From positions 4,278,001-4,342,000 of the forward strand of contig NZ_CP115300.1 in NCBI RefSeq assembly GCF_027625935.1: 64,000 nt of DNA. Direction: 5' to 3'. The notes under the pieces are model-generated. The model did not search any database, was not told the origin of the DNA, and saw nothing but the letters and a program-made list of their open reading frames with translations. Both the position numbers and the translations under genes were made by a program. The stretch comes from Streptomyces camelliae. Lineage in GTDB: Bacteria; Actinomycetota; Actinomycetes; Streptomycetales; Streptomycetaceae. Below, in pieces: positions 46,555-56,862 of the stretch (the stretch's first letter is position 1; every line of letters starts with the position of its first letter).

Positions 46555-46794
46555 TCAGCTCCTCACGCCGTCCTCAGGAAGCGCCGGCCAGGTGGTGTCC
46601 ATCGCGCTCGCCTTGGTGTGCGCGACCGCCGGCCAGGTGGTGTCCATCGCGCTCACGTTGGTGTGCGCGACCGCCGGCCAGGTGGTATCCGCCCGCACGT
46701 CGCCCTTCTCGCTCGCGAAGCCGCTCAGCACCCCCGCGGTCAGCCCCACGGAGAAAGCGGCGACAAGTACCGAGCGAAGCAGTCTCTTGCCCAT
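46555..46794 (-). CDS. Secreted peptide precursor with three DTTWP repeats
   Basis: 79 residues from ATG 46794, or 85 from GTG 46812, which has aggggacc at good spacing. A classical signal segment (KRLLRSVLVAAFSVGLTAGV) is followed from residue 36 by DTTWPAVAHTNVSAM, DTTWPAVAHTKASAM and DTTWPALPEDGVRS, i.e. two exact-length 15-residue repeats and a partial third. Signal peptidase cleavage at VRA-D would release precisely the repeats. I know no family for it. It resembles a multi-core peptide or pheromone precursor. It is co-transcribed with the Rieske-like gene and divergent from a LuxR-type regulator. The repeats come from 45-bp tandem DNA units. Confidence 0.7.
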   Translation of the reverse strand: MGKRLLRSVLVAAFSVGLTAGVLSGFASEKGDVRADTTWPAVAHTNVSAMDTTWPAVAHTKASAMDTTWPALPEDGVRS

Positions 46795-46925
46795 AGTCGG
46801 CTTCGTCCTCACTTGAAGGTCCCCTCTTCCCCCGTCCAGTACGACGATGGCTCATTCGAGCACGTCATGACCACATAATCGATGCATCATGTTCCTGCAT
46901 GTTCAGGACCCTGGGGGGTGGAGAT

Positions 46926-47909
46926 TTGGGAACGAATCGGGATAAAGCTACACATCCCCATGCGGTGACTGAGATGTGCGAGGAAGGTGGCCGTCTCTAC
47001 GCCGATGCCCTGCGCGCCGGACGTATCGCCCGAACAGAGGTGGAATCCGCCCCCTGCCTGCTGGAGTTCGCCCTCCTGCACCCCGATCCCGACGATTCGG
47101 AGTGGCTGCGCCCGCTGCCCGCGCCCGTGGCCCTGGCCCAGCGGCTCAGCCCCCTGGAACGGGAGATCGCGGAGCGCAGGCGACTGTCCATCCAACTTGC
47201 CGATACATTCGAGCCGTTCATGATGCTCAGCAGTCGCATGGCGGCCACCGCGGATTCCATCACCGTGCTGGAGGGCGGGGAGCGCATCAACGCGGCGCTG
47301 AACCTGGCCACCACGCAGTGCCAGACGGAGGTGCTCACCGTCCAGCCGAGCGACCGGCTGTCCGAGAAGAACCTCCTGCGGGGCCTCGAACGCGACAGAC
47401 CGCTCATCGAGCGCGGGGTCCGCATCCGCACGCTGTACCAGCACACCGCCCGGTACAACCCGGAGAAGCTCGCCTACGTCGCCCAGCTGGCCAACGGCAA
47501 GGCGGAGTACCGCACGGTCGACGAACTGGTGGAGCGGCTCATCATCTGCGACGAGACCGTCGCCTTCATCCCCACCCGGGACGACCAGCAGGTCGCCCTG
47601 GAGGTGCGCCAGCCGGGCCTGGTCCGCTACCTGATCAAGGTGTTCGAGTTCATGTGGGACCGGGCGGTTCCGCTGAGCGCCGGCGGCCGGTACGAGACCG
47701 CGCCCGACGGCATCACCGAGATCCAGCACTCCATCGCCAAGCTCCTGGTCGAGGGCCACGTCGACGAGGCCATAGCCCGCCGCCTCGGCATGAACGTCCG
47801 CACCTGCCGCGCCCACATCGCCAAGCTCGCGCAGGCCCTGGGCAGCGGCAGCCGCGCCCAGCTCGGCTACCTCATCGCCCAGTCCGGCATGCTCGACCGG
47901 GACCGGTGA
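46926..47909 (+). CDS. LuxR-type regulator, paralogue 1 (next to the peptide gene)
   Basis: About 327 residues. The N-terminal helical part (LYADALRAGRIARTEVESAP, CLLEFALLHPDPDD) is followed by the ligand-type domain (EVLTVQPSDRLSEKNLLRGL, LIERGVRIRTLYQHTARYNP, ICDETVAFIPTRDDQ) and a C-terminal LuxR HTH (AIARRLGMNVRTCRAHIAKL). TTG 46926 is chosen because the product then aligns with the starts of its paralogues (HPH motif near residue 10); ATG 46899 is an alternative. It shares its upstream region with the DTTWP peptide gene and is a natural candidate to sense that peptide or a related ligand. Confidence 0.82.
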   Translation: MGTNRDKATHPHAVTEMCEEGGRLYADALRAGRIARTEVESAPCLLEFALLHPDPDDSEWLRPLPAPVALAQRLSPLEREIAERRRLSIQLADTFEPFMMLSSRMAATADSITVLEGGERINAALNLATTQCQTEVLTVQPSDRLSEKNLLRGLERDRPLIERGVRIRTLYQHTARYNPEKLAYVAQLANGKAEYRTVDELVERLIICDETVAFIPTRDDQQVALEVRQPGLVRYLIKVFEFMWDRAVPLSAGGRYETAPDGITEIQHSIAKLLVEGHVDEAIARRLGMNVRTCRAHIAKLAQALGSGSRAQLGYLIAQSGMLDRDR

Positions 47910-47931
47910 CGAACCCACGACAGGAGGCCCA

Positions 47932-48921
47932 TTGAGTGGGGCACCGCACCCGCAGCACGGACCCGAAGAGCTGTGTACGGCAGGTACGGAGCTGTACGAA
48001 CGCGCCCTGCGCGAGGGGCGGCTCAGCCGTGTGGAAGCAGAGCCGGCACCCTGTCTGCTGGCCTTCGGGCTGCTTCAGCCGGCCATCGCGGACCTGGACC
48101 GGCTCGAACCCGTCCCCGCGGCCGTCGCCCTGCAGGAACTGCTGCGCACCTCCGCGGAACGCATCGCCGACGAACGCCGGCGGGAGACCCGGCTCGCCCG
48201 GGCCTTCGAGCCGTTGCTGCGCGCCGGCGCCGACCCCACCGCTGCCGTCGGTGAGACACCGGACATCCGCGTCCACAGCGGCCCCGACAGGATCAACTCG
48301 GCCATCTCCCACGCCATGGCCGACGCCTCCGCGGAGCTGCTGACCATCCAGCCGCACGTCGCGCACACCACTCTGCCGCTCGAACGACGGGCCCTCTCCC
48401 TCGACCGCGACCAGGCCCTGCTCGACCGGGGCGGCCGTATCCGCACCCTCTACCAGCACACGCTGCGTCACGCGCCCACCGTCCACAGCCGGTACGAACT
48501 GCTGCGGGGCGATGCGCAGGCCCGCACCCTCAACGAAGTCACCGAGCGGCTGATCGTCGTCGACCGCGGCATCGCCTTCATCCCCGCGAACAAGGACCGC
48601 ACGCTCGCCCTGGAAATCCGTGTCCCGGCCCTGGTCGACTACTTCGTGACCGTCTTCGACCGGTTCTGGCACCTGGCCACCCCCCTGTACCCGCGGACTC
48701 CCCAGCAGCCGTCCGTGGGCGGCATCACCCCCCGTCAGCGTGCCATCGCCACCCTCCTCATCGAGGGCCACACCGACGCCGCCATCGCCGAACGCCTCGG
48801 CATGAACATCCGCACCGCCCGCCTCCACATCGCCAAACTCGCCGCCACCCTCGGCAGCGACAGCCGGGCGCAGCTCGGCTACCTCATCGCACGGTCGGGG
48901 ATGGTGGATCGGGAGCCGTGA
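47932..48921 (+). CDS. LuxR-type regulator, paralogue 2
   Basis: 329 residues from a TTG start (ggagg lies only 4 bases before it). Same architecture as its neighbour: LYERALREGRLSRVEAEPAP, LLTIQPHVAHTTLPLERRAL, LLDRGGRIRTLYQHTLRHAP, VDRGIAFIPANKDRTLALEI, then the HTH AIAERLGMNIRTARLHIAKL. It begins 22 bp after paralogue 1 on the same strand, so both are probably one transcript. Its last 38 bp overlap the 3' end of the convergent paralogue 3. Confidence 0.82.
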   Translation: MSGAPHPQHGPEELCTAGTELYERALREGRLSRVEAEPAPCLLAFGLLQPAIADLDRLEPVPAAVALQELLRTSAERIADERRRETRLARAFEPLLRAGADPTAAVGETPDIRVHSGPDRINSAISHAMADASAELLTIQPHVAHTTLPLERRALSLDRDQALLDRGGRIRTLYQHTLRHAPTVHSRYELLRGDAQARTLNEVTERLIVVDRGIAFIPANKDRTLALEIRVPALVDYFVTVFDRFWHLATPLYPRTPQQPSVGGITPRQRAIATLLIEGHTDAAIAERLGMNIRTARLHIAKLAATLGSDSRAQLGYLIARSGMVDREP

Positions 48922-49927
48922 GCGCGGTCGCCGAGACGGCGGAGGGGCGGCCGTCCAGGCCCACCTGGGCTATGCGGACGCCCAGCTGGGTACGGCTGGC
49001 CGCGCCCAGGGTCTCCGAGAGGCGGGCGATGTGGGCGCGGCAGGTGCGCACGCTGATGCCGAGGCGCTCGGCGATCACCGCGTCCTGGTGGCCCTCCGCC
49101 AGCAGCGCCGCGATGGACTGCTCGCGGTGGGAGATGCCCTCGATGCCCGTGTCGGGGAGCGGGGCCGTCAGCGGGATCGCCAGGCGCCAGAGCCGTTCGA
49201 AGACCGTGACCAGGTATCCCACCAGCGCCGGGTGGCGCAGTTCCAGGGCCATCGTGCGGTCCGCGTTGGCCGGGATGAACGCCACCGTGCGGTCGAAGAG
49301 GATCAGCCGGTCGATGACCTCGTCCAGGGTGCGGGCCTCCACCGTGTCGCCCATCAGCTCCAGGTAGTTCAGCAGGCCCTGGCCGTGGCGGGCCACGTGC
49401 GTGTAGAGGTCGCGCATGCGGACACCCCTGCCGCGCAGGGCCAGGGCGCGGTGCAGGCCCTCGGTGAGTTCCGCCTCGCGGCGGATGCCGCCCGGCTGCA
49501 CGGTGAGCACCTCGGTGGTGCACGCCTCGGTCGCCTCGTCCATGGCCGCCTGGATCCGGGACAGGCCGTCCAGGACCCGGATGGCGCTGCCCTCGGCCGG
49601 GGCCGCCAGCGCGTGCAGCTGCCGGCCGAGACCGGCGTACCACTCGAACGCGGCCACCGCCGAGCCCACCCGGCGCTGGCTCGCGCTGACCTCGTCGTAG
49701 ACCCCGCGCAGCAGCCGGGTCATGACCTCCTGCGGGGAGGTCGGCACCAGCCAGTCCATGTCGTCGGGGTCCGGGTGCAGCAGGGCCAGTTCCAGCAGGC
49801 AGGGCACCTGCTCGACGTCAGTGCGGGACACCCGCCCGCGCCGTACGGCCCGGGAATACACCCGGTCGCCGGCCGCGCACAGTCGGTCGGCGCCGTGTGG
49901 ATGCTCCTCCGCCCCGCGCCCGGCCAT
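48884..49927 (-). CDS. LuxR-type regulator, paralogue 3
   Basis: 347 residues from ATG 49927 (MAGRGAEEHPHG), with gggggtg about 10 bases upstream. The N-terminal part matches paralogue 1 closely (VSRTDVEQVPCLLELALLHP). The central domain has EVLTVQPGGIRREAELTEGL, GRGVRMRDLYTHVARHGQ and FDRTVAFIPANADRTMALEL. The LuxR HTH is VIAERLGISVRTCRAHIARL. It is transcribed towards paralogue 2 and overlaps it by 38 bp at the 3' ends. Divergence between paralogues is high enough to suggest different ligands. Confidence 0.85.
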   Translation of the reverse strand: MAGRGAEEHPHGADRLCAAGDRVYSRAVRRGRVSRTDVEQVPCLLELALLHPDPDDMDWLVPTSPQEVMTRLLRGVYDEVSASQRRVGSAVAAFEWYAGLGRQLHALAAPAEGSAIRVLDGLSRIQAAMDEATEACTTEVLTVQPGGIRREAELTEGLHRALALRGRGVRMRDLYTHVARHGQGLLNYLELMGDTVEARTLDEVIDRLILFDRTVAFIPANADRTMALELRHPALVGYLVTVFERLWRLAIPLTAPLPDTGIEGISHREQSIAALLAEGHQDAVIAERLGISVRTCRAHIARLSETLGAASRTQLGVRIAQVGLDGRPSAVSATALTAPDPPSPTVR

Positions 49928-50030
49928 CGCCCATTTCACCCCCGGTGTGCTGCCACTTCCGCAGCGCAACTATGCGGCGGCGCCGACCGGGTCCGCAACA
50001 CGGCTCACCCCTCACCCCGGGGTGTGCGCC

Positions 50031-51137
50031 TCACTTCAGGCCGACCTGGGCGCACTCCGCCTTGTACTTGGCGGTGCAGATGTCGCCCACCGTGTAGATG
50101 CCGTCCGCGATGACCGTGGACTTGATGTTGCTCTTGGTCAGGGCGACCGGCTGGATCAGCTTGGCCGGGATGCTCTTGGTGGTGGGGCTGTCGACCTTGT
50201 CCTGGGTGAGGGCGTCGAACTGGATGTCCTTGCCCTGGACCTTGGCGACGGCCATCTGGGCCGCGGCCTGCGCCTCGTCCGGGTAGGACTTGTAGACACT
50301 CATGTACTGCTCGTCGTTCAGGATCCGCTGGACCGCGTCGAGTTCCGCGTCCTGGCCGGTGATCGGGGGCAGGCTGGTGACGCCGGCCGCCTTCAGGGCC
50401 TTGATGACGCCGCCCGCCATGCCGTCGTTGGCGGAGTAGACCGCGGCGATGTTGTTCTTGCCGATCTCGCCGATCGCCTTGGCCATGTTGGCCTCGGCCG
50501 TCTCCGGCTTCCACTTGAGGGTGTCGTACGACGCCGCGATCGTCACCTTGCCGTTCAGCTCGGAGAGCGCGCCCTCCTTGAACTGCTTGGCGTTGGGGTC
50601 GGTGGGCGAGCCGTTGATCATGACGATCTTCTCGGAGGTGTCGACGTGCGAGCCGAGCGCCTCCAGCAGAGAGCGGCCCTGCACCTCGCCGACCAACTCG
50701 TTGTCGAAGGAGACGTACGCGTCGATCGGGCCCTCGGCGAGCCGGTCGTAGGCGATGACCGGGATGCCCGCGTCCTTGGCCTTCTGCACCTCGCCGGCGA
50801 TCGCGTGCGCGTCGACCGCGTCGAGCAGGATGACGTCGACCTTGTCGTCGATCATCTTCTGCATCTGCTGGTTCTGCTGCGAGGCGTCCGTGTCGGCGTT
50901 GGCGTAGTCGACCTTGCCCTGGTTCTTGGTGAGTTCGGCGACCTGGGACTTGATGATGGGGTAGTCGAACTTGTCGTACCGGGTGTTCGCCTTCTCCGGC
51001 AGCAGCAGACCCACCGTGAGGTCGTTGCCCTTGCTCGGGCTCGCGCTCGCGCTGTCCCCCGTCGCTCCCAGCATGCCGCAGCCGGCGAGCGAGAGGGTCA
51101 TCGTGGTGGCGGCCACGGATATGGCGATACGACGCAT
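50031..51137 (-). CDS. Sugar ABC transporter substrate-binding lipoprotein (XylF/RbsB-like)
   Basis: 368 residues from ATG 51137. A lipoprotein signal (TMTLSLAGC) puts the mature protein on the outer face of the membrane. The fold is periplasmic-binding-protein type I: LTVGLLLPEKANTRYDKFDY, VDVILLDAVDAHAIAGEV, AGIPVIAYDRLAEGPIDAYV, AAVYSANDGMAGGVIKAL and ITGQDAELDAVQRIL, closest to xylose-binding proteins. No permease or ATPase gene is adjacent. It either works with a transporter encoded elsewhere or has a sensing role. As I recall, an orphan binding-protein gene also sits next to hspR in S. coelicolor. Confidence 0.9.
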   Translation of the reverse strand: MRRIAISVAATTMTLSLAGCGMLGATGDSASASPSKGNDLTVGLLLPEKANTRYDKFDYPIIKSQVAELTKNQGKVDYANADTDASQQNQQMQKMIDDKVDVILLDAVDAHAIAGEVQKAKDAGIPVIAYDRLAEGPIDAYVSFDNELVGEVQGRSLLEALGSHVDTSEKIVMINGSPTDPNAKQFKEGALSELNGKVTIAASYDTLKWKPETAEANMAKAIGEIGKNNIAAVYSANDGMAGGVIKALKAAGVTSLPPITGQDAELDAVQRILNDEQYMSVYKSYPDEAQAAAQMAVAKVQGKDIQFDALTQDKVDSPTTKSIPAKLIQPVALTKSNIKSTVIADGIYTVGDICTAKYKAECAQVGLK

Positions 51138-51349
51138 GCGGGGGCTCACTTCAAGTGCGTTCCGGACGTGGTGGCTCCTATAGGACCCAGGTGTCTGAAA
51201 AGACAACGCGGCGGCCACACCTGGCGTCAAGCGGAACTACTTAACGAGTGCGCAACACCACGCACAGCTGACCCTGTGAAGGGGGAGCGGAATCACCTTC
51301 AAACGCCCTTTACGGACCCTCCATTCAACGGGAGTTCATGAGAAGGCAA

Positions 51350-51378
51350 AAAAGGGGCCCGGAATCCGGGCCCCTTTC
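51350..51378. terminator. Terminator of the dnaK operon
   Basis: aaaggggcccgga (51351-51363) pairs with tccgggccccttt (51365-51377), and A and T runs flank the stem. It lies 3 bases after the hspR stop on the minus strand. Confidence 0.92.
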
Positions 51379-51380
51379 GG

Positions 51381-51830
51381 TCAGTCGTTGTGCTGCCGTT
51401 TCGGCCGCCACACCACCAGCGCGCTGGTCTGCTGCACCTCCTGGTACGGCACCAGGTCGCGGCGGTAGGAGGCGTGCACGGCGGCCTCGCGCTGCTGCAT
51501 CGCGGCCGCCGCGCCGTCCAGGGCCGCCTCCAGCTCCGCGACGCGGGACTGGAGCGCGGCGACCTGGTTCTCCAGTTCGATGATGCGCTTGATGCCGGCC
51601 AGGTTGATGCCCTCGTCCTGCGACAACTGCTGGACGGTGCGCAGCAGTTCGATGTCGCGGGCCGAGTAGCGGCGGCCCCGCCCGGCGGTCCGGTCCGGTG
51701 AGACCAGACCCAGGCGGTCGTACTGGCGCAGCGTCTGCGGGTGGAGTCCGGAGAGCTGGGCCGCCACCGAGATGACGTAGACCGGGGTCTCCTCGGTCAG
51801 TTCATACGGGTTACGCCGACGGCCGTCCAT
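51381..51830 (-). CDS. hspR: Heat-shock repressor HspR (MerR family)
   Basis: 149 residues. The MerR-type winged helix occupies residues about 14-80: YVISVAAQLSGLHPQTLRQY, DRLGLVSPDRTAGRGRRYS and ARDIELLRTVQQL. A coiled-coil dimerisation helix follows (IIELENQVAALQSRVAELEA). HspR binds HAIR sequences with DnaK as co-repressor. It is the last gene of its own operon, which gives feedback control; the HAIR sites at 55571-55591, 55623-55643 and 45620-45640 are its evident targets here. The start is taken as the second Met of the MMDGRRRN frame. It follows dnaJ by 5 bp. Confidence 0.96.
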   Translation of the reverse strand: MDGRRRNPYELTEETPVYVISVAAQLSGLHPQTLRQYDRLGLVSPDRTAGRGRRYSARDIELLRTVQQLSQDEGINLAGIKRIIELENQVAALQSRVAELEAALDGAAAAMQQREAAVHASYRRDLVPYQEVQQTSALVVWRPKRQHND

Positions 51831-51835
51831 CACTC

Positions 51836-53008
51836 TCAGTCTCCCTTCGCGGCCTCGAACAGCTCCGCCCGCGGGTCCTCGTCCGCGGTCGCCTCGCGAT
51901 ACGCCTCCAGTGCGTCACGAGCCTTCCCCGACAGGTCCTTCGGGACACGCACCTCGACGGTGACCAGCAGGTCGCCTCGGGTGCCGTCCTTGCGGACCGC
52001 GCCCTTGCCCCGGGCGCGCATCGTGCGGCCGTTCGGGGTGCCGGGCGGGAGCTTCAGGGTGACGGCGGGGCCGCCGAGCGTCGGCACCCGCACCTCGCCG
52101 CCGAGGGCCGCCTCGGCGAACGTCACCGGGACGGTGACGGTGAGGTTGTCGTCCTTGCGGCCGAACACCGGGTGCGCGCCGACGTGAACCATCACGTACA
52201 GGTCGCCCGCAGGTCCGCCCCGCTCGCCGGGCGCGCCCTTGCCGCGCAGCCGGATCCGCTGCCCGTCGGTCACCCCGGCCGGGATACGGACCTGCATCGT
52301 GCGCGACGACTTCGCGCGGCCGCTGCCCTTGCACTCCAGGCAGGGGTGCTCGGCGATCAGGCCGCGCCCCTTGCAGTCGGGGCAGGGGTCGGTGAGCGAG
52401 AACCCGCCGCCCGAGCCCCGCGCGACCTGGCCGGTGCCGACGCAGGTCGGGCACACGCGCGGTGTGCCGTTCTTGTCGCCGGTGCCCGAACAGGCCTTGC
52501 AGGGCGCCTGGGAGGACATCCTGAGGGGCACCGTGGCGCCCTCGATGGCCTCCGTGAAGCTCAGCGTGACCTCGGTGTCGATGTCCTGGCCGCGGCGCGG
52601 CTGGGTACGTGTCGTCCCCGTGCCGCCGCGGTTGAACAGGCCCCCGAAGACGTCACCGAGTCCGCCGCCGAAGCCTCCGCCCTGGGTGGTCGTGCCGCCT
52701 CCGAAGAGGTCGCCCAGGTCGAAGTTGAAGGAGCCGCCGCCGGCGCCCGGTCCGGGGCGGAAGCCGCCGTTGCCGAACAGGGCGCGTGCCTCGTCGTACT
52801 CCTTGCGCTTCTTGGGGTCGCCGAGTATGTCGTTCGCCTCGGAGATCTCCTTGAAGCGCTCCTCGGCCTTGGCGTTGCCCTTGTTGGCGTCCGGGTGGAA
52901 CTCGCGGGCGAGCTTCCGGTACGCCTTCTTGATCTCGGCCTCGGTGGCGTCCTTGGGGACGCCGAGGACCTTGTAGTAGTCCTTCTCGATGAAGTCCTTG
53001 GTGCTCAT
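51836..53008 (-). CDS. dnaJ: DnaJ co-chaperone (type I Hsp40)
   Basis: 390 residues. J domain about 10-75 (DYYKVLGVPKDATEAEIKKA, with HPD in REFHPDANKG), a Gly/Phe-rich linker with FGGGTTTQGGGFGGGLGDVF, then four CxxCxGxG zinc-finger repeats (CKACSGTG, CPTCVGTG, CPDCKGRG, CLECKGSG) and the C-terminal substrate-binding barrel. It delivers clients to DnaK and stimulates its ATPase. Its position after grpE with a 36-bp gap matches the conserved Streptomyces operon. Confidence 0.98.
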   Translation of the reverse strand: MSTKDFIEKDYYKVLGVPKDATEAEIKKAYRKLAREFHPDANKGNAKAEERFKEISEANDILGDPKKRKEYDEARALFGNGGFRPGPGAGGGSFNFDLGDLFGGGTTTQGGGFGGGLGDVFGGLFNRGGTGTTRTQPRRGQDIDTEVTLSFTEAIEGATVPLRMSSQAPCKACSGTGDKNGTPRVCPTCVGTGQVARGSGGGFSLTDPCPDCKGRGLIAEHPCLECKGSGRAKSSRTMQVRIPAGVTDGQRIRLRGKGAPGERGGPAGDLYVMVHVGAHPVFGRKDDNLTVTVPVTFAEAALGGEVRVPTLGGPAVTLKLPPGTPNGRTMRARGKGAVRKDGTRGDLLVTVEVRVPKDLSGKARDALEAYREATADEDPRAELFEAAKGD

Positions 53009-53044
53009 CCCCGACGTCCCTCCTTCCTGTCTGCGGTGATTACG

Positions 53045-55614
<2,570 letters not shown>

Positions 55615-55622
55615 TCAACAGA

Positions 55623-55643
55623 CCTGAGTCAAGGGGACTCAAG
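55623..55643. promoter_or_regulatory. HAIR operator 2 upstream of dnaK
   Basis: CCTGAGT (55623-55629), seven bases, ACTCAAG (55637-55643): one mismatch from consensus, centred 52 bp from the first site. This second site lies just before the 3' end of the next leftward gene (55646). Confidence 0.93.
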
Positions 55644-55645
55644 TC

Positions 55646-56677
55646 TTATCCGTTCCTTACACGCAATGGGCCTCTGACCTGCACAGATGTCATGTGCGGA
55701 GGCCGCTGGACAGGGATTCGGGCAGGAATCCGAAGGAGTACGGCGACGGCGAGCAGCACCCCTCCGCCCACCCACAGCGCGGCCCCCTCCCCCGTCCACC
55801 CAGTGTGTACGAGCACCCCCACGAGCACCGAGGAGAACGAGCCGGCACCCAGCAGCACGACCGAGCCCGCCGGGGTGAGCCCGAGCCGGCGCAGCGGGTG
55901 CGCGAGATGGTCGGGGCCGCGCCGCAGCAGCGGACGCCGGGCGAGGCGCCGGGCGAGGACCACCAGGACGGCGTCGGCGACGGCGACGGCACCGAAGCAC
56001 ACCGCCACGGCCGCGCTCGGCGCGAGCTCGTACCCCGCGCGCGTGAGGACGATCGACGACGACAGCAGGAATCCGGTGAACAGCGAGCCGCAGGCGCCGA
56101 GCCCGATCCGCGCGGGCGGCCAGTTGTGCATCAGGAAGCCGGTGAGGGCGGCGGCGAAGACGCTCAGCAGCGCGGCGAGCCCGTCCAGCACCTCGGCGGC
56201 GGCACAGGCCCCGGCCCCGAAGGCGGTGACGACCCCGACGGTCCCCGCCAGCCCGTCCGCGTGATCGAGCCCCTTGAAGGCGAGCGAGGCGACGACGATC
56301 CAGCCGACCGCGAGCACCCCGCCCGCCACCCCTGTCTCCTCGTACGGCACCACGCAGACCGCCGCCACGGCCGTACCGGCGACGAGCACACGCGCGCGGA
56401 GCCGCCACACGTCCGCGACCAGGCCCAGCCCGGCGAGCGCGGCGGCGGCGGCCAGCAGCCGGCCGACACCGTCCCCGAGCGGCGCGATCCCGCTCCACTC
56501 ACCGGCCCAGGCCACCAGGCAGGTGACGGCCACCACGGCGAACCCGCCGAGCAGCGGCAGACGGCGCTGCAGGCGCCGGTCGACGATGCCCGCCCGCAGC
56601 GCGAGTCCGCGCAGCATCGCCGCGAGGACGGCGGCGAGCAGAAGGGCGGCGGTAGCGGCGGCGATCCCGTAGAGCAC
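55646..56677 (-). CDS. MraY/WecA-like polyprenyl-phosphate sugar-1-phosphate transferase (glycosyltransferase family 4), divergent
   Basis: About 343 residues with some ten hydrophobic helices. Family landmarks appear in weakened form: ASLAFKGLDHADGLAGTVGV replaces the usual NxxDGxDGLA, GACGSLFTGFLLSSS replaces GDxGS, and PDHLAHPLRRLGL stands for the last-loop His motif. It would attach a sugar phosphate to undecaprenyl phosphate at the inner face of the membrane and start wall polymer synthesis. The altered acidic residues make reduced or different activity possible. GTG 56677 is preferred over 56722. It is divergent from the EtfD-type gene. Confidence 0.72.
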   Translation of the reverse strand: MLYGIAAATAALLLAAVLAAMLRGLALRAGIVDRRLQRRLPLLGGFAVVAVTCLVAWAGEWSGIAPLGDGVGRLLAAAAALAGLGLVADVWRLRARVLVAGTAVAAVCVVPYEETGVAGGVLAVGWIVVASLAFKGLDHADGLAGTVGVVTAFGAGACAAAEVLDGLAALLSVFAAALTGFLMHNWPPARIGLGACGSLFTGFLLSSSIVLTRAGYELAPSAAVAVCFGAVAVADAVLVVLARRLARRPLLRRGPDHLAHPLRRLGLTPAGSVVLLGAGSFSSVLVGVLVHTGWTGEGAALWVGGGVLLAVAVLLRIPARIPVQRPPHMTSVQVRGPLRVRNG

Positions 56678-56862
56678 GGCTCTAAGGTAGGGGCGAATGT
56701 AGCAATTCGGTACGAATAACACGATCCGATGAGTCGGGGATGACGCGCATCACCCGGAGGCCTGCTGCATCCCGACGGATGATGGGGGTAGTCTCAGACG
56801 GACTACATAAGTTACCGCTTAGTAATATCGCTCAGTTCTCAAGGCCGCCCTCAGGAGCCCCA

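Noticed and set aside
50031..51137. Start at 51230 (31 residues longer) for the sugar-binding lipoprotein
   Set aside because: It would bury the lipoprotein signal; the Met at 51137 places the signal and lipobox at the N-terminus.
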